DNA from: Thiosulfativibrio zosterae
Lineage (GTDB): Bacteria > Pseudomonadota > Gammaproteobacteria > Thiomicrospirales > Thiomicrospiraceae
Length of the DNA stretch: 64,000 bases
Reading direction: 5' to 3'
Assembly (NCBI RefSeq): GCF_011398155.1
Contig: NZ_AP021888.1
Span: forward strand, 1,223,501-1,287,500
The notes below the pieces were generated by a model. That model was not told the origin of the DNA, did no database searches, and saw only the letters and a program-made list of their open reading frames with translations. Below, one piece after another: positions 16,023 to 22,890 of this stretch (positions are counted from its first letter, which is position 1; each line of letters begins with the position of its first letter). Both the position numbers and the translations under genes were made by a program.

Positions 16023-17144
16023 TCATTCAAATAGGTATGAAAATCGGATATTTGCTGACCAAATAGGATTGGAAAGTTGCCATACATTTTGATCATAAAG
16101 AGGGTTTTCAATCCATTGAATGCTGGGGCTGATAAAAAAGTTTTTAAAAGGTTGGTGGCGAACATAAACCTCAAGCAACTGGGCGTTTTTTTGATAGCGA
16201 GAATCCGACATTTTGTCGGAGGCTTTTGTCCAACTGTAACCTGAGCCCAATACCCAGTTGGGTCTTTTATATTCATACGCCAGCGACCAAAACCATTCTC
16301 CCGTTGAAACTTCGGGGTTAGCATAGGCGAGGCGCGTTTCTAAGCTGTGGCGTTCTATTTTTTTATAGGCATTGAGGTAACCCCCAAAGTTAATGAGATG
16401 ATTATTTTGTGGGTCATTCAGTGATTCGTGTGGTGCTGTATGTGTCCAAACACCCGCAGTAAAGTATTGTGCTTTAGGCTGGTAGCTCAGTTCAGCATTG
16501 ATAAACGCGCCTTTTTCATCCTTGCCCAGTTCAAATGCCTGGCTGTAATTGCGAGAGGCGTTATCAGCTAAGCCATGAGAAGAAGAAATTAATAAACGGC
16601 CAAAATACTTGGGTTGCAGTTTTTGCTCTAACACCATGCCTAATGCATAGTCAGGAAAATCGATAATAGGATTGTTCACCAAAGGAGCAGAAATAAATTG
16701 TAAGTTTTCATCATTGCTAATCACGCTGGTATCCATAAATGCAGTGGCATCTAATAACCCAGCAGTGAATTGAGTTTTGGGAGTCAGCTTATGGCTAAAA
16801 TACAATTCTGAAAGCTGAATGCGTCCTTGATTGCGATCATCAATCGCTGAACCAGAGTCGGCATTTGTTTGTGGCAATACTTGAGCCGCGCCACCTGCTT
16901 GTGGCGTAGTTGCCGCTTCAAGGTGCGCATAAAATCGGGTTTTGTGCCACAAAAAATTAAGGTTTAAATCGCCCGATAAGGTAGCGTTTGATGATATTTG
17001 AGATTCACTGGGGTGTTGATAAATGACTGTGACAACACCATCGTAAGTCCAGTTTTTTTGAGGGGTTTCAGCGGCAGACAAGTTTAAACTGTTTAAAAGC
17101 ACTAGACTGCTGATTAAGTATCTTAAGTTGACTAACTGAAGCAT
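16023..17144 (-). CDS. Outer membrane beta-barrel porin (OprB-like, uncertain)
   Basis: 373 residues: signal peptide (cleavage near LSAAE), then alternating strand pattern with many aromatic girdle residues and a near-terminal FSYLF. The start (NWTYDGVVTVIYQ), LNFLWHKTRFYAHLEAA and QLSELYFSH resemble carbohydrate-selective OprB-type porins, though shorter. The substrate is not predictable. Sits upstream of exbB on the same strand with a 100-base gap and could share its regulation, but TonB-independent diffusion is expected for a porin. Confidence 0.65.
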   Translation of the reverse strand: MLQLVNLRYLISSLVLLNSLNLSAAETPQKNWTYDGVVTVIYQHPSESQISSNATLSGDLNLNFLWHKTRFYAHLEAATTPQAGGAAQVLPQTNADSGSAIDDRNQGRIQLSELYFSHKLTPKTQFTAGLLDATAFMDTSVISNDENLQFISAPLVNNPIIDFPDYALGMVLEQKLQPKYFGRLLISSSHGLADNASRNYSQAFELGKDEKGAFINAELSYQPKAQYFTAGVWTHTAPHESLNDPQNNHLINFGGYLNAYKKIERHSLETRLAYANPEVSTGEWFWSLAYEYKRPNWVLGSGYSWTKASDKMSDSRYQKNAQLLEVYVRHQPFKNFFISPSIQWIENPLYDQNVWQLSNPIWSANIRFSYLFE

Positions 17145-17332
17145 TGCTGCATTTTCCTCATTGAATCATTTAAAAATCTGACGCACAAAATTGTAAAAAG
17201 TCACATGGCGCATGATAAAGAATAACGCCAAAAATGCAATTCAATCATCAAACACCGCAAAGCTAATCAATCTTGCTGATAAATCAGGTAAAATATGGTC
17301 AATTTTTTTGGCATTTTTATTAAGAGATTTTT

Positions 17333-18709
17333 ATGAGTAAACAAAAACCTACGGTCGGTATTGTCAGTTTGGGTTGCCCCAAAGCAACGGTGGATTCCGA
17401 ACGAATTTTGACCCAATTACGCACCGAAGGCTATGAACTGACCAATTCTTATGAAGATGCCGATGCCGTGATTGTGAATACTTGCGGCTTTATAGACAGT
17501 GCAGTGCAAGAATCTTTAGACACCATTGGTGAAGCCTTAGAAGAAAATGGCAAGGTTATCGTAACGGGTTGTTTAGGCGCGCGTTCTGAAGAAATTACCA
17601 ATGTGCATCCCAAAGTGTTAGCGGTTTCTGGGCCAGCGGCGTATCAAGAAGTATTGAATGCGGTGCATGATGCCATAGCACCACCGCCGCATAACCCATT
17701 TGTGGATTTAGTGCCGCCCCAGGGTATTAAGCTCACCCCTAAGCATTATGCCTATTTAAAAATATCTGAAGGCTGTAACCACCGTTGTACTTTCTGCATT
17801 ATTCCTTCTATGCGTGGTGATTTGGTTAGCCGCTCGGTGGGGGATGTGATTGCCGAGGCCAAGCGTTTAAAAGCCGCTGGTGTTAAAGAGTTGTTGGTGG
17901 TTTCACAAGACACGGCCGCTTATGGTGTGGATGTTAAATACAAAACCGAATTTGCCGAAGGGCGTCCCACCAAAACCTCAATGGTTGGCTTAAGCGAAGC
18001 CTTGGGTGAATTGGGTGGTGTGGATGAGTTTTGGGTTCGCTTGCATTATGTTTATCCTTACCCGAATGTTGAGGAAGTGATTCCTTTAATGGCGGCAGGT
18101 AAAATTTTGCCTTATTTGGATATGCCATTGCAGCATGCCAATCCGCGAATTTTAAAAGCCATGAAGCGTCCGGGCAATGTGGAACAAACCCTAGAGCGCA
18201 TCAAAAAATGGCGTGAAGCTGTGCCTAATTTAACCATCCGTTCCACTTTTATTGTCGGCTTCCCAGGTGAAACGGAAGAAGAATTCCAAGACTTGCTCGA
18301 TTTCTTAGAAGAAGCGCAACTAGATCGCGTGGGTTGCTTTCAATATTCGCCAGTCACGGGTGCGGTTGCTAATGATTTAGCACCGCCTGTGCCTGATGAG
18401 GTTAAGCAAGATCGTTATGAGCGTTTTATGGAAACTCAGCAAGTCATCAGCGCCAATAAAATGAATGCAAAAATTGGTACGGTTATTCAGGTTCTGGTGG
18501 ATGAAGTGGACGATGAAGGCGCTATTTGCCGTTCGCAGGCCGATGCCCCAGAAATTGATGGGCTGGTGTTTATTCCCGATGCTCAACATCTTAACCCAGG
18601 AGATTTTGTCACGGTCAAAGTGTTTGCCGCCGACGAATACGACCTTTGGGCCGAGCCTGTCGGGGACGAGTTTGTTGCGCAAGAAACCTCTTATATAGAG
18701 CTAGGTTAA
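17333..18709 (+). CDS. rimO: Ribosomal protein S12 methylthiotransferase RimO
   Basis: 458 residues. N-terminal UPF0004 domain with cysteines in [21 protein letters not shown] and TGCLGAR (auxiliary 4Fe-4S cluster), a radical SAM domain with CNHRCTFC (CxxxCxxC), and a C-terminal TRAM domain. The SLGCPK start distinguishes RimO from MiaB. It methylthiolates Asp of ribosomal protein S12. Single gene, followed by a terminator. Confidence 0.96.
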   Translation: MSKQKPTVGIVSLGCPKATVDSERILTQLRTEGYELTNSYEDADAVIVNTCGFIDSAVQESLDTIGEALEENGKVIVTGCLGARSEEITNVHPKVLAVSGPAAYQEVLNAVHDAIAPPPHNPFVDLVPPQGIKLTPKHYAYLKISEGCNHRCTFCIIPSMRGDLVSRSVGDVIAEAKRLKAAGVKELLVVSQDTAAYGVDVKYKTEFAEGRPTKTSMVGLSEALGELGGVDEFWVRLHYVYPYPNVEEVIPLMAAGKILPYLDMPLQHANPRILKAMKRPGNVEQTLERIKKWREAVPNLTIRSTFIVGFPGETEEEFQDLLDFLEEAQLDRVGCFQYSPVTGAVANDLAPPVPDEVKQDRYERFMETQQVISANKMNAKIGTVIQVLVDEVDDEGAICRSQADAPEIDGLVFIPDAQHLNPGDFVTVKVFAADEYDLWAEPVGDEFVAQETSYIELG

Positions 18710-18755
18710 AGTTCCTAATTAGGCTTAAAACGCCCTAAAAACAACCTAAAAACAA

Positions 18756-18765
18756 CCAGGCATAG
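18756..18765. repeat. Degraded copy of the dispersed palindrome
   Basis: CCAGGCATAG, preceded by two tandem CCTAAAAACAA half-flanks (18734-18755) and followed by TTGAATTTAG. It matches the extended A-tract/core/T-tract layout with core mismatches. Intergenic, between rimO and its terminator. Confidence 0.6.
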
Positions 18766-18811
18766 TTGAATTTAGATGATTTTTAGCCTGTTTTAAGCAC
18801 TCAATTTGATT

Positions 18812-18838
18812 AAACCCGCGATGCAAATCGGCGGGTTT
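18812..18838 (+). terminator. Rho-independent terminator after rimO
   Basis: AAACCCGC (18812-18819) pairs with GCGGGTTT (18831-18838), followed by a T run. Confidence 0.85.
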
Positions 18839-18860
18839 TTTATTGCTCAATTCAAAAGGT

Positions 18861-18880
18861 TGTATTACACTGTCTTACAT
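18861..18880 (+). promoter_or_regulatory. Tandem 10-base operator of the toxin-antitoxin operon
   Basis: TGTATTACAC and TGTCTTACAT (8 of 10 identical) sit head to tail, about 27 bases before the antitoxin ATG. A 10-base period on one face of the helix is what ribbon-helix-helix antitoxins use for autoregulation. Confidence 0.6.
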
Positions 18881-18906
18881 TGAGATTTTATGGAGGCTAG
18901 GTCGTT

Positions 18907-19203
18907 ATGGGGTCACTTACCATTCGGTTAGATGATGAGGCAGATGCATTGCTTGAACACTTTTCAAAAGTGCTCAACCAAAATAAATCTCACTTAGCAC
19001 GAACAGGCATAATGAATTATTTGCAACAACAGCAAGTATTAGAGGAGCAAAAAGCAGCCTTAAAAAATGCCATTACCTTGGAGAGTCATGCAGAAGTTGC
19101 TAGCCGTGTTCGTGAATCAGAATTGAGTTATGTCTTGTCTGACGAAGAATATGAACAGGAAATGGATGCTTTTTTTGCCAAGGAATTGGGTTTAATTCGA
19201 TGA
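18907..19203 (+). CDS. Ribbon-helix-helix antitoxin
   Basis: 98 residues. The N-terminal ribbon-helix-helix (MGSLTIRLDDEADALLEH, NKSHLARTGIMNYL) binds DNA; the acidic C-terminal part (SDEEYEQEMDAFFAKELG) is the likely toxin-wrapping segment. TGGAGG lies 10 bases before the ATG. It overlaps the toxin gene by four bases (ATGA). Longer than classical ParD/RelB because of a helical middle (about 45-80). Confidence 0.85.
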   Translation: MGSLTIRLDDEADALLEHFSKVLNQNKSHLARTGIMNYLQQQQVLEEQKAALKNAITLESHAEVASRVRESELSYVLSDEEYEQEMDAFFAKELGLIR

Positions 19204-19472
19204 GAATGATCAAAACCCGTTTTTATATTCAACAATTACAAATGATTTTGAAATATATTGCCCTCGATAATCCTTATGCTGCTTTGGGGTTTGAAAAGGA
19301 ATTACAAGCAAAATTAAATCTTGTGCTCACACAACCTTACCTTTGCAGGGCATCGCGTTATATGGACGATCCGTCCTATCGAGATTTGATTCATCAGGGA
19401 TACACGCTTATCTACAAAATTCACAAAGATCATTTGTTATTGCTCGATATTTTTAAATGGCAAGTTCGTTAG
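19200..19472 (+). CDS. RelE/ParE-family toxin
   Basis: 90 residues of the RelE/ParE fold: N-terminal helices with LKYIALDNPYAALGF, then DLIHQGYTLIYKIHKDHLLLLDIFKW, the ParE-like C-terminal strands. ParE members inhibit gyrase and RelE members cleave mRNA; the lack of an obvious RelE catalytic Arg/Lys/Tyr set favours ParE, but this is not certain. Translationally coupled to the antitoxin. Confidence 0.85.
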   Translation: MRMIKTRFYIQQLQMILKYIALDNPYAALGFEKELQAKLNLVLTQPYLCRASRYMDDPSYRDLIHQGYTLIYKIHKDHLLLLDIFKWQVR

Positions 19473-19542
19473 TGTCCTGTTCCACAATCACATCAGATTA
19501 ATATTTTAGAAAGACTGCCTAAAATCTAATTTTTTCCTCATC

Positions 19543-19574
19543 TTCAGTTTCTATTCAGCTTTATGCGTTATGGT
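19543..19574 (+). promoter_or_regulatory. Direct-repeat activator site plus -10 element, same layout as the efflux operon
   Basis: TTCAG-N6-TTCAG (19543-19558), then exactly 10 bases, then TATGGT (19569-19574), about 50 bases before the secreted-protein ATG. Spacing is identical to 3706-3737. Confidence 0.6.
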
Positions 19575-19626
19575 TTACTTCTTTGTGCCTTAGAATGTTT
19601 TTTATTTTAAGCAAAGGAGTTTAATC

Positions 19627-20106
19627 ATGGTATTTAAAAAATTAATGTATGCAACCCTGCTCAGTGGTGCGGTTTTGTTTTCTCAAACTGCGATAGCGGA
19701 TGCGCTTCAGTTAAAGCCACAAAGTTTTGAAACGCAGTTTGATCAAACCCTGTCTTTAGATGCTCAAACGCAATGGGTCATTTTTTCGACCACCAAAGAT
19801 GGTGGTAATTGGGTGAAAGAGACTTTTGCCAAGTTAGAATTTAATGAAGCCACGCTGGACTCAAAACATCTTTTGTATGTTGCCGACATTCACAAAATGC
19901 CGTCGTTTATTTCTAAGATGTTTGCCATTCCCAAAATGCGTGATTATGGTTTTCCAATTGCTTTAGATAAAGAAGGCGAGGGTACGCAAGACTGGCCAAC
20001 CCAAGAAAATGCCGTGAATGTTTATCAACTCAATCAATTAGAGGTGGTCAAAACTTTGCATTTTGCTAACCAAGCGGACTTGGAGAATTTCCTTAAAGGG
20101 ATTTAG
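19627..20106 (+). CDS. Secreted protein of unknown function
   Basis: 159 residues with a clear signal peptide (cleavage after AIADA, about residue 26). The remainder is a small alpha/beta domain with WVIFSTTKDGGNWVKETF and a predicted helix at the C-terminus (QADLENFLKGI). No cysteines remain after the signal peptide and no family motif is recognised with confidence; a thioredoxin-like fold without active-site Cys is possible. AAGGAG lies upstream of the ATG. Followed after 63 bases by a membrane LuxR-type regulator, probably in one operon, under a promoter that shares its layout with the metal-efflux promoter. Confidence 0.75.
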   Translation: MVFKKLMYATLLSGAVLFSQTAIADALQLKPQSFETQFDQTLSLDAQTQWVIFSTTKDGGNWVKETFAKLEFNEATLDSKHLLYVADIHKMPSFISKMFAIPKMRDYGFPIALDKEGEGTQDWPTQENAVNVYQLNQLEVVKTLHFANQADLENFLKGI

Positions 20107-20169
20107 AATCAATTATTTAAGTTTAATCAGTTCAACCGTTTTATGGGTGTTATCAGGAGGGGATTCTCA

Positions 20170-20682
20170 ATGAATGTGTTACGCTTTAGTCTGTGGATGT
20201 TTATGTTTATCTTTTTAATGACATTCATCGACATTGTGGGCGACTTCATGAGTGAAGGGGTGTTTGACACCCATTTAACGGTAGAACTCTTGGTTGCTTT
20301 GCTGGCAGTTTTTGCGTTTGGTATTTTATGGTTTTCTAGTTGGCAGCAACAGAAAGCGAATCGCCAGTTGATGACCAAAATGCAACGCATTCAAACCGAT
20401 CTTACAGAAACTCAGGCACATACTCGCAAATTGATGGGTGAATTATCCGTGGTGATTCAGCAACAATTTGATGAATGGCAACTCACCCCAAGTGAAAAAG
20501 AAGTGTCATTGTTATTGCTGAAAGGCTTATCTTTAGATCAAATTGCCAGTGTGCGAAACTCTTCTGAAAAAACAGTTCGTCAACATGCCTCTAACTTGTA
20601 CAAAAAAGCCCAAGTGTCTGGGCGTCATGAATTAGTGGCATTTTTCTTTGAAGATTTATTGCAGGTGCCTGAGCCCAATTAA
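20170..20682 (+). CDS. Membrane-anchored LuxR-type transcriptional regulator
   Basis: 170 residues from the ATG at 20170, chosen because AGGAGG (20155-20160) lies nine bases before it; an in-frame ATG at 20143 has no such site. Two transmembrane helices (about 5-25 and 40-58), a coiled-coil-like linker (about 62-95), then a C-terminal LuxR helix-turn-helix (LTPSEKEVSLLLLKGLSL, SSEKTVRQHASNLYKK). No receiver domain. It could transmit a membrane or periplasmic signal directly to DNA. The partner is probably the secreted protein encoded just upstream. Confidence 0.82.
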   Translation: MNVLRFSLWMFMFIFLMTFIDIVGDFMSEGVFDTHLTVELLVALLAVFAFGILWFSSWQQQKANRQLMTKMQRIQTDLTETQAHTRKLMGELSVVIQQQFDEWQLTPSEKEVSLLLLKGLSLDQIASVRNSSEKTVRQHASNLYKKAQVSGRHELVAFFFEDLLQVPEPN

Positions 20683-20710
20683 ATCTTAAAAGCTTTATGC
20701 CAAATGTTAA

Positions 20711-20747
20711 AAAAGCCCGCTGGTTGGTTTTGAACCCGCGGGCTTTT
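20711..20747. terminator. Bidirectional terminator between the LuxR-type gene and fccB
   Basis: AAAAGCCCGC (20711-20720) pairs with GCGGGCTTTT (20738-20747), with A and T runs outside, between two convergent genes. Confidence 0.88.
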
Positions 20748-20775
20748 TGTTTTAAAGGTGACTATTGCAAGATGA

Positions 20776-22020
20776 CTACTTAAAAGTATCTGCAAACAGA
20801 TTACCCGCCCAATCCCGCATTTCAGAGAAATATTGGGTCGAAGGCGTTGGCGCACTTTTGACTACTTGTAAGTCCATGGTTTGCGTGGTGGCGTTGTAAC
20901 GATACACGCCGCTTAACCAGGTAGCTGTTGTGCTGGAGAGCGGGCTGTAACAAGCAGAGTTGGTAACCGGCTGACTATAAGGTTGACCACCTGCCAATAA
21001 TTGCAATACAGCTAAGGCACACACTTTGGCTTCAGAGTTGGCAATGTGTCCTGCTTTGGGTTGGCTGGTGGCTTGGCTATCGCCGATGACATGAATATTG
21101 GCTGCTGCAGTGGACTCATAACTCAGTGGATTAACCATGGCCCATTTGCCACTGCTGTCATTCGCAAGACCACTGTCGAGGATAATTTGTCCGGCTGTTT
21201 GATTGGGAATGACATTTAATACCTTAGCCATATAAGTTTTAGGCGTGCCATTTTGGTCAACGGTGACAGATTTTGCAGTGGAGTCGACAGAGGTCACCGT
21301 GCTGTTTGGCACATAGGTAATGCCATAGTTTGCAAATTGCGCACTGAAAGTTGTTTCTTCGACAATGATATTGGCATTTGCGTCTAATACGATGACTTTT
21401 GACCCAGGTTTGTTTCGAGCCAAATAATCGGCCACCACGCACGCACGCTCATAAGGTCCTGGTGGGCAGCGATAAGGTGCTTTGGGTATGGTCATCACAA
21501 AAGTATCGCCGGCATTCATGGCTGACAATTGCTCTTGAAGCAGGGTCGTTTGCGGGCCAGCTTTCCAGGCATGGGGTACAAGGTTATTGTCTAATCCGGT
21601 AATGGCTTCAAGCTCCATTCCGGGGGCTAGAATTAAACGGTCATAGGTCAGTTGTTTGCCAGATTCTAAATAAAGAATTTTGCCTGTTTTATCGATGGTT
21701 TTAACCGAGTCTTGTTCATGGGTAATGCCATAGCTGAGTAACTGGGTGTAGCTAAAGGTTAGGCTGCTTAAAGACATTTGTCCGGTGACGACTAGGTTGC
21801 TTAAGATGGGCGAAATATAGCTGGCATTGGGTTCAACCAAAATCACTTCTACATTATTTGCCCCCCAAAGTTTTAAATATTTAGCAGCCGTTGCACCCGC
21901 AAATCCGCCCCCAACCACCACCACTCTTGGAGTAGCGGCGACCGCTGGTTTAGTTAAAGCTAAGCTTATGCTAGCCGCTAGGCTGCCCAGTAAAAATTGT
22001 CTGCGGTTGAGATTAATCAT
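20776..22020 (-). CDS. fccB: Flavocytochrome c sulfide dehydrogenase, flavoprotein subunit
   Basis: 414 residues from the ATG at 22020; AGGAG lies nine bases before it, and a start at 22053 would put the Tat motif too far in. Tat signal [16 protein letters not shown]-binding [14 protein letters not shown], and [11 protein letters not shown] (first Cys C185), whose [10 protein letters not shown] form is the FccB signature. A second conserved Cys is in SACYS (C357); the two form the redox-active disulfide. It oxidises sulfide to sulfur or polysulfide in the periplasm and passes electrons to cytochrome c. The start overlaps the cytochrome gene by eight bases. A SoxF-like role is an alternative. 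Confidence 0.9.
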   Translation of the reverse strand: MINLNRRQFLLGSLAASISLALTKPAVAATPRVVVVGGGFAGATAAKYLKLWGANNVEVILVEPNASYISPILSNLVVTGQMSLSSLTFSYTQLLSYGITHEQDSVKTIDKTGKILYLESGKQLTYDRLILAPGMELEAITGLDNNLVPHAWKAGPQTTLLQEQLSAMNAGDTFVMTIPKAPYRCPPGPYERACVVADYLARNKPGSKVIVLDANANIIVEETTFSAQFANYGITYVPNSTVTSVDSTAKSVTVDQNGTPKTYMAKVLNVIPNQTAGQIILDSGLANDSSGKWAMVNPLSYESTAAANIHVIGDSQATSQPKAGHIANSEAKVCALAVLQLLAGGQPYSQPVTNSACYSPLSSTTATWLSGVYRYNATTQTMDLQVVKSAPTPSTQYFSEMRDWAGNLFADTFK

Positions 22021-22468
22021 CGTCACGATCTCCTGAAGTGATGGCCGTTCCACTAAGCCCCATAAAATATTGGCTCATCAGAGTTAATTCTGCATCGCTA
22101 TAGGCAAGCGCATGAGGATACATAATATGGCTGGTTTTGCTGCGATACTCAGCCATTTCTTCAATAAACTCATCTGCCTCATTAATGATGCTGTCAATGC
22201 CGGTCACTGAAATTCCATAAGTGCCATGACACTGGGCACACTGAGACGCTAAAAGTTTGGCTTGAATGGGTAAGCTGGTATCTTCGGTAACACTGCGCAA
22301 ATCATTGGTCGTAAGGGTGTTTAGGTTGTCTAAAGAAGTGGAGGATTCATAAGTGTCGGAATCAGATTCTGATGTAGATTCAGATTCAGATGCTCCGCCG
22401 CATCCAACGAGAAATAGACTGCTCAAGAGTAAACTTGAGAGCAGAGTTTTTTTAAATGGGTTTTTCAT
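22013..22468 (-). CDS. fccA: Lipoprotein cytochrome c, partner of sulfide dehydrogenase
   Basis: 151 residues from the ATG at 22468, chosen because AAGGA lies eight bases before it; an upstream in-frame ATG at 22516 would bury the signal. Lipoprotein signal with lipobox LVGC, then a Ser/Glu/Asp-rich linker ([12 protein letters not shown]), then a single haem motif CAQCH and a distal Met in HIMYPHAL or in YFMGLS. It accepts electrons from the FccB-like flavoprotein. Classical FccA is soluble and mono- or dihaem; lipid anchoring would fix the complex to a membrane. Confidence 0.88.
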   Translation of the reverse strand: MKNPFKKTLLSSLLLSSLFLVGCGGASESESTSESDSDTYESSTSLDNLNTLTTNDLRSVTEDTSLPIQAKLLASQCAQCHGTYGISVTGIDSIINEADEFIEEMAEYRSKTSHIMYPHALAYSDAELTLMSQYFMGLSGTAITSGDRDDD

Positions 22469-22518
22469 CAGTGAATTCCTTTGTAGGTTTGACTTGGTTA
22501 TTAGCTTAACCTTCAATT

Positions 22519-22592
22519 CCGATACTTAACATCGGTGGAATGTCTTAATTCACTGTAAATGGTAGGGTAAATGATGTTTAGGACATATGTCC
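22519..22592. promoter_or_regulatory. Two inverted repeats upstream of the sulfide dehydrogenase genes
   Basis: CCGAT-N7-ATCGG (22519-22535) and the perfect palindrome GGACATATGTCC (22581-22592) lie in the gap before fccA, which is transcribed from the minus strand. Either could be an operator. No named family is recognised. Confidence 0.4.
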
Positions 22593-22600
22593 CGCACTGA

Positions 22601-22622
22601 AAACCCCATGAAACTGGGGTTT
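22601..22622 (-). terminator. Terminator of the ATPase-ppsA operon
   Basis: AAACCCCA (22601-22608) pairs with TGGGGTTT (22615-22622); on the minus strand the stem ends in a T run. It separates the upstream operon from fccAB. Confidence 0.7.
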
Positions 22623-22653
22623 GTTGATTGAGCAGAGTGACAAAATAAACGGT

Positions 22654-22890
22654 TTATTTAAAAGTCCGATATAAAAATCTCACAAATACCGCGAGAGCAA
22701 CCGCCATCCAAGGGTAAACAAACCAGCGAATCAACTCGTAGAATGATTGCATGGCGTCTGACATCTCGGATACGCCTTCAACGGTCAGTTGTCCGTTGGT
22801 GGAATGTGACAAGGTCATCAGGGCAACCATTAAAAAGATGGCAGCTAAGGCAGCGCCTCCGTATAAAAAGAGTCGAGTTAATAAGTCCAT
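22654..22890 (-). CDS. Small membrane protein, unknown function
   Basis: 78 residues, two transmembrane helices (about 8-26 and 55-73) with a short polar loop (HSTNGQLTVEGVSEMSDAM). Not recognised. It overlaps the stop of ppsA by one base (TAATG), so it is coupled to the ATPase-ppsA operon. Its size and position suggest an accessory subunit, but this is inference. Confidence 0.7.
   Translation of the reverse strand: MDLLTRLFLYGGAALAAIFLMVALMTLSHSTNGQLTVEGVSEMSDAMQSFYELIRWFVYPWMAVALAVFVRFLYRTFK

Noticed and set aside
15995-16324. 109-codon open frame on the minus strand at the end of the porin gene, another frame
   Set aside because: Out-of-frame image of the porin C-terminus; no signal or family features.
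17273-17294. TTGCTG ... TAAAAT promoter-like pair before rimO
   Set aside because: The spacer is only 10 bases, far from the 16-18 needed for a sigma-70 promoter.
20143-20169. Earlier ATG for the LuxR-type regulator
   Set aside because: AGGAGG is located between this ATG and the one at 20170 at ideal spacing for the latter.
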